From positions 1 to 64,000 of the forward strand of contig NZ_BMYK01000008.1 in the NCBI RefSeq assembly GCF_014652235.1: a stretch of DNA of 64,000 bases. The letters are read 5' to 3'. Shown in pieces: positions 44,611 through 52,625 of the stretch. Below the pieces are notes generated by a model, which worked only from the letters and a program-made list of their open reading frames with translations, was not told the DNA's origin and ran no database searches. Each line of letters begins with the position of its first letter. Position 1 is the stretch's first letter. The DNA comes from Pseudorhodoferax aquiterrae. Lineage in GTDB: Bacteria > Pseudomonadota > Gammaproteobacteria > Burkholderiales > Burkholderiaceae_C. The position numbers and the translations under genes are program-made.

Positions 44611-44997
44611 ATGAATTATGTCGTTATCTGTGAGAGGTGTCAAGGGAGAACTATTGCCGATCGAAATGTGAAGTGCGAAACGTGCAATATGTCCATCAAC
44701 CTCTTTCAACCCGGTGACGCAACCCGCTCCAATCACGTCCCGGAGCATTTTCGAAGGCTACGCGGCCGAAATAGAGCACCGCTTCGCTGCCATCGATTGT
44801 CGGCGAGCGAACCCATTGCGCCACGATTTCTGGTGGCAGCCCGAGGCTGGCAGTTTCCACTGGAACTGGCAATGCGGGCGATGCAATCGTCTCCCGCTCC
44901 TGCCATCGCGCCGATGCCAAGCAGTTACTCCCGGGGACTGACCCGGAAGCGGCGCCGGAACTGGCCCGCCACCGCCGGCCGTAGCTACCTCCATTGA
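44611..44997 (+). CDS. Possible small zinc-ribbon ORF
   Basis: A 128-residue frame. Only the first 35 residues are persuasive: MNYVVICERCQGRTIADRNV and KCETCNMSINLF, with two CxxC pairs as in a zinc ribbon. After that it becomes Arg/Pro-rich and a second frame (44714-44941: ITSRSIFEGYAAEIEHRFAAIDC...FHWNWQCGRCNR) looks better. The two may be parts of one frameshifted gene or two overlapping small genes. Confidence 0.35.
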   Translation: MNYVVICERCQGRTIADRNVKCETCNMSINLFQPGDATRSNHVPEHFRRLRGRNRAPLRCHRLSASEPIAPRFLVAARGWQFPLELAMRAMQSSPAPAIAPMPSSYSRGLTRKRRRNWPATAGRSYLH

Positions 44998-45094
44998 GAC
45001 CTGCCGCGGCGCGCAGCACTTGACCTTTCTCATGCGGCGATGCGCCGCGGGGAAGGGTCGTCACCAGACGAGTTTGACTGTTAACAGGAATCTT

Positions 45095-45301
45095 ATGAAA
45101 AAACCGCATTGTGAGATGAGGGCCAAGCAACCCCGAATTACTTGCCGTCGCATGCCCCGCCAGGGTGGCTCGGCCCATCGCGTGGCTGGAAACCGTCCAC
45201 GGTTGCCGGATCCTCCGACGATTGGAGAACCGTTCGACGATTCTGAGTGGTGGGCAATCTGCAACTCGCTGGGCATCGACCAGCGAACCGCCGCTGAATG
45301 A
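45095..45301 (+). CDS. Small ORF in the string upstream of tnsAB
   Basis: A 68-residue ORF with AGGAA upstream of ATG 45095 (MKKPHCEMRAKQPRITCRRM...). The C-terminus GEPFDDSEWWAICNSLGIDQRTAAE looks genuinely protein-like. No family recognised. Confidence 0.4.
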   Translation: MKKPHCEMRAKQPRITCRRMPRQGGSAHRVAGNRPRLPDPPTIGEPFDDSEWWAICNSLGIDQRTAAE

Positions 45302-45326
45302 GGGTGCCCCATGCACATTACCACTC

Positions 45327-45647
45327 ATGAGCATTCCCTCAAGGCGCGCATCACACGAGGGCTACGTCGCGCCGTTCGTCGCGGCGCAAGCTCGCAGCCA
45401 TGTCATCGAGCAGCACCAAGGAGCCGCCCTACCCGTAGCGCCTTGGCAGAAGTTCTCACCTCAGCTCCGGACGGTCGGTGTGCGGCCCAAGCACAGGAGC
45501 GAGCGTCCGGTTCGAGAGCAACGACTGCCATCCACGCATCTAGCGTCGCTGCGTCTCACTCTCCAATGCAGAACCGAACAACTGGGATCTGCATGCGGCG
45601 AACGGACCAGCACTCGATCTGGGCCATTCAATTCATCAGCCGCTTGA
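45327..45647 (+). CDS. Small ORF in the string upstream of tnsAB
   Basis: A 106-residue frame (MSIPSRRASHEGYVAPFVAA then QARSHVIEQHQGAALPVAPWQKFSPQLRTV). The first 60 residues are fairly protein-like, the rest Arg/Ser-rich. An overlapping frame from 45311 (MHITTHEHSLKARITRG) competes. No family recognised. Confidence 0.3.
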   Translation: MSIPSRRASHEGYVAPFVAAQARSHVIEQHQGAALPVAPWQKFSPQLRTVGVRPKHRSERPVREQRLPSTHLASLRLTLQCRTEQLGSACGERTSTRSGPFNSSAA

Positions 45648-45757
45648 GGCACCTGTGCCCGTTAGGGAGTTTCTACGGATCTTCCGATTGCTGCGAACGC
45701 CCCCTAGACCGGCGTGTCGGGGCGCCTTTGTCATCAGTTTTTGCGGGGAGCTTTTGC

Positions 45758-46165
45758 ATGGATACGAAAACGAAGACGGCTGACCTTTCAACTGAAAGGC
45801 AGCAACGCTTGAAAGGCCCGACTGCTGCGAAGCGGGCAGCGTCACCAACTTTGGCAGCACGACGCCGGAGCACGCAGTTCAGCGATGACGCGGAAGCCAG
45901 TCCCATCGCACGGTCATGGCCCGACTTGCGCCTCATCCGCCGACCAAGGCCGGTGCTGAAGGCGACGTGTCGCGCTTTGCAAGAGCGGCCGAGCCGCTCG
46001 TCAGCGGCCCTCACGCCGACGTTCTTGCAAAGGAGTGCTGCTGTGCCTCCGCTGCTCGCCACCTCTGCCACAACTGCCCTGCACGGCCGTCCCAACTGCC
46101 GTCGGGTCCATGCGGCGTATGCGCTCCCAGGTCTCGACCGCTTAGGCGGCTCGGACCTCGTCTGA
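45758..46165 (+). CDS. Small basic ORF in the string upstream of tnsAB
   Basis: A 135-residue frame after GGGGAGCTTTTGC (MDTKTKTADLSTERQQRLKG). It starts Lys/Thr-rich, then becomes Arg/Ala/Pro-rich (RRSTQFSDDAEASPIARSWPDLRLIRRPRP). A different frame from 45916 also looks partly protein-like. May be spurious. Confidence 0.28.
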   Translation: MDTKTKTADLSTERQQRLKGPTAAKRAASPTLAARRRSTQFSDDAEASPIARSWPDLRLIRRPRPVLKATCRALQERPSRSSAALTPTFLQRSAAVPPLLATSATTALHGRPNCRRVHAAYALPGLDRLGGSDLV

Positions 46166-46273
46166 ACACGCCGCCTCCGGCGGCGCCCCTCCAACTCGAT
46201 CGTCGCGCGGCTCATGGCCGCGGGGCGGAGCGTTGCCGCCAGAAATTTGAACTTTATTCCGAGGAACCTAAGT

Positions 46274-46480
46274 ATGACGCTTACCAGAAACCCCTTCTCC
46301 ACACCGCGTCGCCGCATGACGTGCCACCGGCGCAATCGCCCAGGAGGCGGTACGCACGCCTTGGACCCATCCCGTCCGCAACTGCCGCCGCCCGGTCCGC
46401 AATCCGGTGCCGCTGAGCACACCCACCGCTGGGAACGCGCTCCAGCCTTCCACCGCAACCCGCACGTCGCCAACCATTGA
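46274..46480 (+). CDS. Small ORF in the string upstream of tnsAB
   Basis: A 68-residue frame after CCGAGGAACCTAAGT (MTLTRNPFSTPRRRMTCHRR...), rich in Arg, Pro and His, ending FHRNPHVANH. Gene status doubtful; it is listed because it has an upstream purine-rich site and sits in the chain of similar ORFs. Confidence 0.25.
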   Translation: MTLTRNPFSTPRRRMTCHRRNRPGGGTHALDPSRPQLPPPGPQSGAAEHTHRWERAPAFHRNPHVANH

Positions 46481-46494
46481 AAGGAGCCATCGAC

Positions 46495-46710
46495 ATGCAA
46501 ACGACTACTCACTCGCAGCGCGAGATTGCCCTACCCCCTGTCGGCGACCGCTTGCCCAAGCGGGCGCGGTCGCAGCAAAGCCGAGCCGGCCAACGGCGTC
46601 ATGCCACCACGGCTACAGCCGCGCATTGCGATCAGAAGAGACCGAGCGCACGAGGCGGCTGGCTCTGCGACTTGCGAATCCGCGACGACAACGGCGCGAT
46701 CGAGGTGTGA
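46495..46710 (+). CDS. Small ORF in the string upstream of tnsAB
   Basis: A 71-residue frame with a strong ribosome-binding site (GAAAGGAGCCATCGAC before ATG). It reads MQTTTHSQREIALPPVGDRL...WLCDLRIRDDNGAIEV; the last 15 residues look protein-like. A 39-residue ORF (GTG 46716 to 46835) follows before tnsAB. No family recognised. Confidence 0.35.
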   Translation: MQTTTHSQREIALPPVGDRLPKRARSQQSRAGQRRHATTATAAHCDQKRPSARGGWLCDLRIRDDNGAIEV

Positions 46711-46845
46711 CACCCGTGCGCACGACTCGCTTCACACGTTTGCCTTACGCCGGGGAGCAGACCGTCGGCGACTTGGCTTCAACCCATCCGGAGCGGCGGC
46801 ATCCGAAAGCGCCGAGCTGCCCCCTCTCCATCTAAGGAAAGATCT

Positions 46846-49311
46846 ATGAAACACAAGAGCAACAGCTGGCTGACGAACATGCAGCCGTGGCATCCGAAGC
46901 TTCCCTGCGTGGAAGCAATCAACACCGCCATGTTCGACTGCCGTCTCAACGGAGAAGGGCGCGCGAACGTCAACAGCGCGATCGCCAATGGGCCTTCACG
47001 TCGGGTCCAAAGCCATCGAGGGAACGTCACCATTCGCTTCACGAGCACGAAGATGGCGACCCAGGTGATGCTCGAGAGCCGACGTGGTGAACTGCCATTG
47101 GCCGTGCTCGCGGAGGCCAATCCCGACGTGGTCGCCTTCTTCGCCCAGCCGGATCCGATCGAGCTGGAAATCAAGGACGCCAGCGGCAAGGTGTTGACCC
47201 GCCTCTCGTACACGCCAGATCTGATGGTCGTGTTCAAAAACGCCGTGGAGATCTGGGAAGCAAGGGACCTCGCCAAGCTGGCCGCGGATCACCTCAAGAA
47301 TCCGATGCGCTTCGTCTTGACCGAGGACGGCCAATGGCACGACCGCGCAGCCGAGGAGGCGTACAAGAAGCTTGGCTTCCAGCATCGTCTGATCGACAAC
47401 AGCTCGATCCCATCGGTGCTGGTGCGCAACATCCGTTTCCTTGAGGACTACACACGCTCAGACAGCCCTCCCCTCGATCCGAAGGTGGGCGAGGCTATCG
47501 CAGCGTACGTGCAAGCGCAACGCTTTGTCACCCTGCACCATCTGATTCGGCTCGCGGGGTTCAAAGCTGACGACGTCTACAAACTGGTCCTGCTCAACGG
47601 CGTGTACGTTGACATGAAAACTCAGCTTCTCGACAACTCTTCCGATCTCACGATCTACTCCGATGCGACGACGTGCGCAGCTCACCAGCGCGTGGCCACT
47701 GCGCAATTGGAGAAGCCGTTGCCAGTACCCGGGCGCGCTTGGATCCGAACAGGAGGTCAGCTCAAGTACCAGGGAGTCACCTACACCGTGATCTTGGTAG
47801 GTGAGCGCGACGTCTTGGTGCGCAACTCTGACGGCATCGACTCGACCTTGCAACTCGAGGCCCTCAGGGCGCTCAACGATGCCGGTCACATCGTGACCGA
47901 CGCATTGACTCAAAAGTCGGACATTCGCCAGCTTGCCGACTTCTCCCCTGAGGAGATCGAACGCGCCATGGCCCGCATGGACGCCATCGCCAACCCTGGT
48001 GCATCCAAGTATTCGATTCGCCAAATCAACAAGTTTCGCAGGTGCATCGCCCACTGCGTCACGCAGATCGACGCGCTCATCGCGCTGATGGATCGGCAAC
48101 GGGACCGCGGCAACTTCAAACCGCGGCATCCGAGTCGATCCCAAGACCTGCTCAGGCAGGCCATCGACGAGCACTACAACAAGCCGGAACGCCCCACCAG
48201 GATGGACGCCTGGAAAGAGTACGTCAAAGCGTGTCGCACCACGCTTCCGGACCAGAGCGCGGTCACTCCGATCTCGTACTCACGGTTCTGCAAGTCTTGC
48301 AATGAACACGAAGACGTGAAGAAGCGCGAGGGAAAGAAGCAGGCCTACCAAAAGCGCGCCATCGTTCAGTCTCTGGACAACGCCTACCCTGTCCATGGGT
48401 TGAGGCCACACGAGGTGGTTCACATCGACCACACGGTTGCGACGATGGCAACCATCAGCCCCAACGGCGCGGACCTTGGCAAGCCCTACTTGAGCATCGC
48501 CTTCGATGCTTGCATCGCGAGCTGCCGGGCAATGGTTCTTTCTTACAACCCGCCTTCCTCTGCGACGGTACTGCTTCTTCTGCGGGATTACGTGCGTCGA
48601 AATGGCCGCGCACCGAGCGGCTTGGTACTTGATCACGGCAAGGAATTCAAAAGCGCCGAGCTTGCGTTCTTCTGCGCCTTGCACGGGATCGAGATCCGCT
48701 ACCGACCGCCCGGAATGCCGCGCGGAGGGTCCCCAGTCGAGCGCGCCTTCGGATCGCTGGAGACTGAAGTCTTCGCAGCGCTGGAGGGAAACACCCGCCA
48801 AATGCGTGACCCCCGCCTTGTGACCGCCGAGGTGAACCCTTTCGCTCGTGCTACCTGGACGCTGACCGCGCTTTACTACGCGATCGAGAAATATTTCTTC
48901 CAGGACAAGCCCAACGAAGTGTCCCCAGCTTTGGGCATGACGCCGAAGGAGTACGAGAAGAAGCTGCTCGAGGAGACCGGGCAACGTGCGCACATGCTCG
49001 TTCGTTACGACGAGAACCTCATGCTGTTGACGTGCCCTCACCCGACGCGGCGGCACCATGTGGTCGACCCGAAGCGCGGCGTTTGGGTGAACGGCATGTG
49101 GTACATGCACCCCGACTTCAAGAAGCTGCTCGGGAAGACCAAAGCCGAGGTGCGGGTGGAGCCGTGGCTTCATCGCGTGGTGTACGTGCAGATCAACCAA
49201 CGTTGGGTCGCCGCTACGGCCAGCAACGCTCGTTGGGTTGGCAACAAGACCAAGGAAGAAGTTGAGATCGCCCTGCGAGAGGAACGCCGCCAGGCCGGGG
49301 CTGACGCCTAG
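46846..49311 (+). CDS. Fused TnsA-TnsB transposase of a Tn7-like element
   Basis: An 821-residue protein with AAGGAAAGATCT before ATG 46846. Residues about 55-200 form a TnsA-like PD-(D/E)XK nuclease (ELPLAVLAEANPDVVAFFAQ..., RLSYTPDLMVVFKNAVEIWEARDLAKLAADH, QHRLIDNSS); the usual E-x-K core reads EAR here. Residues about 430-700 hold a Mu/TnsB rve DDE core: HEVVHIDHTV (Asp about 526), GLVLDHGKEFKS (Asp about 594), PPGMPRGGSPVERAFGSLE (Glu about 630). The C-terminal MuA-like beta-barrel follows (RRHHVVDPKRGVWVNGMWYMHPD). TnsB joins the element ends to the target; TnsA cuts the other strand. Operon with tnsC and tniQ. Confidence 0.9.
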   Translation: MKHKSNSWLTNMQPWHPKLPCVEAINTAMFDCRLNGEGRANVNSAIANGPSRRVQSHRGNVTIRFTSTKMATQVMLESRRGELPLAVLAEANPDVVAFFAQPDPIELEIKDASGKVLTRLSYTPDLMVVFKNAVEIWEARDLAKLAADHLKNPMRFVLTEDGQWHDRAAEEAYKKLGFQHRLIDNSSIPSVLVRNIRFLEDYTRSDSPPLDPKVGEAIAAYVQAQRFVTLHHLIRLAGFKADDVYKLVLLNGVYVDMKTQLLDNSSDLTIYSDATTCAAHQRVATAQLEKPLPVPGRAWIRTGGQLKYQGVTYTVILVGERDVLVRNSDGIDSTLQLEALRALNDAGHIVTDALTQKSDIRQLADFSPEEIERAMARMDAIANPGASKYSIRQINKFRRCIAHCVTQIDALIALMDRQRDRGNFKPRHPSRSQDLLRQAIDEHYNKPERPTRMDAWKEYVKACRTTLPDQSAVTPISYSRFCKSCNEHEDVKKREGKKQAYQKRAIVQSLDNAYPVHGLRPHEVVHIDHTVATMATISPNGADLGKPYLSIAFDACIASCRAMVLSYNPPSSATVLLLLRDYVRRNGRAPSGLVLDHGKEFKSAELAFFCALHGIEIRYRPPGMPRGGSPVERAFGSLETEVFAALEGNTRQMRDPRLVTAEVNPFARATWTLTALYYAIEKYFFQDKPNEVSPALGMTPKEYEKKLLEETGQRAHMLVRYDENLMLLTCPHPTRRHHVVDPKRGVWVNGMWYMHPDFKKLLGKTKAEVRVEPWLHRVVYVQINQRWVAATASNARWVGNKTKEEVEIALREERRQAGADA

Positions 49312-49320
49312 CGGGACCGT

Positions 49321-49695
49321 TTGTCGGTGAAGAAGGCAAAGGCGCAAGTGAACGTCAAAGAGCCTTCGTACTTCGACCCGCGGCTGCGCTGCCAACAAGA
49401 CGAAATGCTGCACCTGTACGGCAGCACCGGCATGCACGGCATGACGTACGCAATGGAATCGGTCAGACCATGCAGGATGGTCGAGGTGGTAGCCGTGGAG
49501 CCCTCTAGCAACTCGTTCGCGGCACCGGCCTCTGCAGCGATCGAGCTTTCCGCCCCGACCGGCGAGCCCGCAATCGTGTCCGCAATCACACCGCACTGCG
49601 ACAGCGAACCTGCTTCGGATAACGGCTCGGGCGATGCGCCTTCGACGATCTTGCAAGACTATGGAGACCAAATTGACCTGCCCGGCTGGCACTGA
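49321..49695 (+). CDS. Small acidic ORF between tnsAB and tnsC
   Basis: A 124-residue frame opening at TTG 49321 (GTG 49327 is a likelier start), 9 bases after tnsAB. KKAKAQVNVKEPSYFDPRLRCQQDEMLHLYGSTGMHGMTYAMES is protein-like; the second half is Ser/Ala/Pro/Glu-rich, probably disordered. No family recognised. Position in the operon suggests a Tn7-like accessory protein, unproven. Confidence 0.5.
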   Translation: MSVKKAKAQVNVKEPSYFDPRLRCQQDEMLHLYGSTGMHGMTYAMESVRPCRMVEVVAVEPSSNSFAAPASAAIELSAPTGEPAIVSAITPHCDSEPASDNGSGDAPSTILQDYGDQIDLPGWH

Positions 49696-49921
49696 GACGT
49701 TGCCGCTGTTGCGACACCGCATCGGGCATCTGCCACATCCTGCTTGCGCGCGTCGTCCTCGTAAGCCTGGCTGGCAGAGACGGTCGCACGTCATCGTCAC
49801 CCATCAGTGGCCGTCCTTCGCCCATCGCCTGCACCGCGGCGCCGGCTGTCTCGCTATCGATTCGGCGGCGTCCCATTCACTTGATCCTCAACCGTCCATG
49901 AAAGGCTCTTATGACTGTTAA
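49661..49921 (+). CDS. Small Arg/His/Cys-rich ORF before tnsC
   Basis: An 86-residue frame from ATG 49661 (METKLTCPAGTETLPLLRHR...) overlapping the previous ORF by 35 bases and tnsC by 11. Composition (Arg, His, Pro, Cys) resembles the short ORFs upstream of tnsAB. May be spurious. Confidence 0.3.
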   Translation: METKLTCPAGTETLPLLRHRIGHLPHPACARRPRKPGWQRRSHVIVTHQWPSFAHRLHRGAGCLAIDSAASHSLDPQPSMKGSYDC

Positions 49922-51101
49922 CTCCAAAGCACCATCGCCCCTCGACCAGGCGGTCAGCGAAGCCAGCAACCCTGAGCGTCTGGACGTCGACGCATCCCTA
50001 ATCGGGCTCAAGCGCGAAGCTGTCCTTGGCCTGAGCATGGCTCTGCGCCTTCGGTGGTTCCATTTGCAACAGGTCAGACATCCGCGCTTGCTTCACGTGT
50101 TCCAAGACCTCTCTGAACTCATGGAACCCAACAACGACGTCAACATTGTCAGCCTCGTCGGCATGACTGGTGTCGGCAAGACGACTCTGGCGCGCCAGTT
50201 GGTGCCGCACATCGTCTCACTCTACGGCGACGCTCCACCCAACGAGATTCCGGTTCTCTATGTCAAAGTGCCTGCAAACGGAGAACGTTCCCTTTCGTGG
50301 CGCGTCTTGTACCAGCGCATCTGCAACGCAGCGCAAGAGATCATGCTGCAAAACCGGATCAACGTGGACACCTCCACACCTGGAGAGATGCGATACACCG
50401 GACGTGCAGGCAGGTCCATCGCTGCCATGCGAGAGGTACTTGAGCCCATCATCGAACATCGCAACGTGCGCATGCTGATATTGGACGAGGCGGTGCATCT
50501 TCTGCGCTTCCAGGAATACAAGGAGGTGATGGACACCGTCAAGAGCCTCTCCGACATCGGCAACATGAAGCTGCTGCTGATCGGCAGCTACGACATCGTC
50601 GAACTGATGTCCAGCTACGGCCAAGTGGCCAGACGAAGCGAGATCGTTCACTACCGAAGATACAGCGTGGAGCAAACGAAGCCCGTCGTCAAGGATGGCG
50701 TGGAGAAATTGACCGCCGACCAGATGGAGTTCAGAAAAGTTCTCAAGCAGTTCGAGGAAATCTGGCCGAGCAAGAACGTACCGAACCTGCAGCTTGCCTG
50801 GTTCGAATGGATGCTCCAGACGCTTGGCTGCATTGGGCTGCTTAAGCTCATCCGATTGGCGGCGCTGCAGCTCAAGGCACCTGGCGAGAAACTGAAAGTG
50901 CCGATGCTGAAGAAGATCTTCAAGACGAAGAAGGCGCTGCAGCTGCTCGAGGAGGAAACCAGCAAGGGCGAGGATGCACTTCGCGGCGGCTGCTACGGAG
51001 AGTCGCCTTTCGACGACGATGCCCTTGCTGCGCTTTTCAGCACCATGACTGGGGAAAAGATCGTGAAGCCCACCAAGGAGGGCGCCGATGCGGTCGCTTG
51101 A
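49911..51101 (+). CDS. TnsC/TniB-type AAA+ transposition regulator
   Basis: A 396-residue AAA+ ATPase from ATG 49911. Walker A is SLVGMTGVGKTTLARQLV (about 83-100) and Walker B VRMLILDEAVHLLRF (about 186-199). MKLLLIGSYDIVELM gives sensor 1, and GQVARRSEIVHYRRYS the Arg-finger side. The N-terminus LRLRWFHLQQVRHPRLLHVFQDLSELM is the usual TniB/TnsC lead-in. TnsC filaments on DNA link the target selector (TniQ/TnsD) to TnsAB. Its 3' end overlaps tniQ by 14 bases. Confidence 0.9.
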   Translation: MTVNSKAPSPLDQAVSEASNPERLDVDASLIGLKREAVLGLSMALRLRWFHLQQVRHPRLLHVFQDLSELMEPNNDVNIVSLVGMTGVGKTTLARQLVPHIVSLYGDAPPNEIPVLYVKVPANGERSLSWRVLYQRICNAAQEIMLQNRINVDTSTPGEMRYTGRAGRSIAAMREVLEPIIEHRNVRMLILDEAVHLLRFQEYKEVMDTVKSLSDIGNMKLLLIGSYDIVELMSSYGQVARRSEIVHYRRYSVEQTKPVVKDGVEKLTADQMEFRKVLKQFEEIWPSKNVPNLQLAWFEWMLQTLGCIGLLKLIRLAALQLKAPGEKLKVPMLKKIFKTKKALQLLEEETSKGEDALRGGCYGESPFDDDALAALFSTMTGEKIVKPTKEGADAVA

Positions 51102-52500
51102 AAAACTTTACACGCCGACGCCGCTTTATGGGCTGAAGTTGCTGCGCACATCGGAGGGAGACCCGGAGTCGCTCCACAGCTACTTTCAGCGACTCGCCTT
51201 CGCGCACCGAGTCACACCTCATCACCTGCTGCATAAGTTCGTCGCTTGGAGGCATCACGAGCGCACCGGGTATCACATGACCTTCGCATCTGGGGCCGAC
51301 GCGGGTATCCGAATGCTCGGCGCCACAAAGGCAGCCCAGCGGTTTTGTACCGAGTTCACAATCCTGAACGGAGTCAAAGGTCTGGAGCTTGGCACGGCAC
51401 TGACTCTTTCAGGACACTGCAGTACGCAGGAACTCGTGACACCCGCGGACCGTGTTTGCCTCGCCTGCGTCCAGGAGGATCTGGAAATCGGCAAAGCATC
51501 CTTCGGCCGGCTGCTGTGGCGATTGGCCTGCGTCCGATGTTGCCCGCGGCACGGCTGCAATCTTGTTGAAGTGGGGCACTGCGGCCCCATGCCGTTCAAG
51601 TTCGACAGACGGAAACCGGCGAAGCTTTACGGCGTTTGTCCAGCTTGCGCTTCCATTGGCTACAAATGCTTGACACGCGGTGAGGAAGCCGGGCCGGAGG
51701 AGCTTGCCACCGCTGTCCTATGTCGTGACCTGCTTGTAGCGGCGCCACACCTTCCGTCGACATCGGAAGCTGCAAAGTCCGCGTTCCGGGAGCTTGCAAT
51801 GACCCTAGAGGCAGGTTACTCGGGTGTAGCCAAGAACGCCAACTTGAACAAGTCAATCCTAGCGAGGTGGCTCAATGCGCCCGACGCCAGACTGACTTTG
51901 CCTGCCATCATCGCCATCGCGAAGGTACTTGAAGTGACAGCGGTGCAGTTTCTAAGAGGTGAGATGACAAGTGCCACGCGGGAGCCTACGCGGACAGTTG
52001 GGAGGCAGAAGCGCGTATTCACTACTAGCGATCCTGCCTCGCTCAAAGCTGCGCTTGAGGCCGCGCTTGACTCCGACTCGACGAGCGCTGCAGACATTCT
52101 GCGCACCTTCAAGGTGGACAAGAAGGCCTTGCGCCGAGCAGACCCGGTACTGCTCGATAAACTGGTCAAGCGCCGCACGCAACAACGAGCCGAACAGATC
52201 CAGAAGCGCTGGGAAGACGCGTATGACCGGGCGGCAAGCGTTGCATTGCGGCTACGTGCGTTGGGTCACCGAGTGACCTTGCAGGCAGCATCGGCACTTG
52301 AGGGAGGGAATCGGTGGACGCCCACCGATGTTCATTCAAGAGTCCTATTCGCGCTGGCGTCTGGCAACGTCGAGAAAACGATTCGGCGTCACTTTATTCC
52401 GGCAGACATCGCCGATCGATGCCGGAAGTTTGTCGCTGATCGTGAAGCGACGAAGGCTCAGCAGTTCGCAAAGGGACCTGTGTCGGAGTGCCTACCATGA
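51088..52500 (+). CDS. TniQ/TnsD-type target-selection protein
   Basis: A 470-residue TniQ-domain protein. The N-terminus (LYGLKLLRTSEGDPESLHSYFQRLAFAHRVTPHHLL) is typical. The zinc-binding core has CLACVQEDL, LACVRCCPRHGCNLVE and GVCPACASIGYKC. From about 230 an XRE-like HTH (NLNKSILARWLNAPDARLTLPAIIAIAKVLEV) suggests sequence-specific DNA binding, as in TnsD. Further helical domains follow (LRRADPVLLDKLVKRRTQQRAEQIQKRW...), with ALASGNVEKTIRRHF near the end. It would choose the target site and recruit TnsC. No CRISPR or Cas genes are in the window, so guide-directed targeting is not indicated. Confidence 0.85.
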   Translation: MRSLEKLYTPTPLYGLKLLRTSEGDPESLHSYFQRLAFAHRVTPHHLLHKFVAWRHHERTGYHMTFASGADAGIRMLGATKAAQRFCTEFTILNGVKGLELGTALTLSGHCSTQELVTPADRVCLACVQEDLEIGKASFGRLLWRLACVRCCPRHGCNLVEVGHCGPMPFKFDRRKPAKLYGVCPACASIGYKCLTRGEEAGPEELATAVLCRDLLVAAPHLPSTSEAAKSAFRELAMTLEAGYSGVAKNANLNKSILARWLNAPDARLTLPAIIAIAKVLEVTAVQFLRGEMTSATREPTRTVGRQKRVFTTSDPASLKAALEAALDSDSTSAADILRTFKVDKKALRRADPVLLDKLVKRRTQQRAEQIQKRWEDAYDRAASVALRLRALGHRVTLQAASALEGGNRWTPTDVHSRVLFALASGNVEKTIRRHFIPADIADRCRKFVADREATKAQQFAKGPVSECLP

Positions 52501-52520
52501 GTTCTGAACTTCCCCAACGA

Positions 52521-52544
52521 AAGGACGCCACGGCGTCCTTTTTT
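52521..52544 (+). terminator. Rho-independent terminator after tniQ
   Basis: GGACGCC-A-CGGCGTCC forms a 7-bp-plus stem with a tiny loop (about GGACGCCACGGCGTCC), directly followed by TTTTTT. It ends the tnsAB-tnsC-tniQ transcript, 20 bases after the tniQ stop. Confidence 0.85.
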
Positions 52545-52625
52545 GTTGTCGAATGAACTACAACGAAGCCTAGTTTGCGTTGAACCACAACGGCGGAATG
52601 GCGCCCTTTTATGCGGAACTTGACA
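52545..52625 (+). mobile_element. Right end of the Tn7-like element, with TnsB-type repeats
   Basis: Read inward on the minus strand the end starts TGTCAAGTTCCGCATAAAAG at 52625. Two similar repeats follow: CGTTGTGGTTCAACGCAAAC and CGTTGTAGTTCATTCGACAAC-like sequence, about 26 bases apart. The TGT start and tandem repeats are the layout of Tn7-like TnsB-binding ends. The next 5 bases outward (52626-52630, ATGAG) are a candidate target duplication. Beyond lies the CoA-transferase gene. Confidence 0.7.

Noticed and set aside
45673-46512. 279-codon minus-strand ORF opposite the small-ORF chain
   Set aside because: Arg-rich, no motif, no start signal; more likely a shadow than a gene.
46846-52500. 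CRISPR-associated transposon
   Set aside because: Fused TnsAB and TniQ occur in some CAST elements, but no cas genes, repeats or spacer-like array exist in the window.
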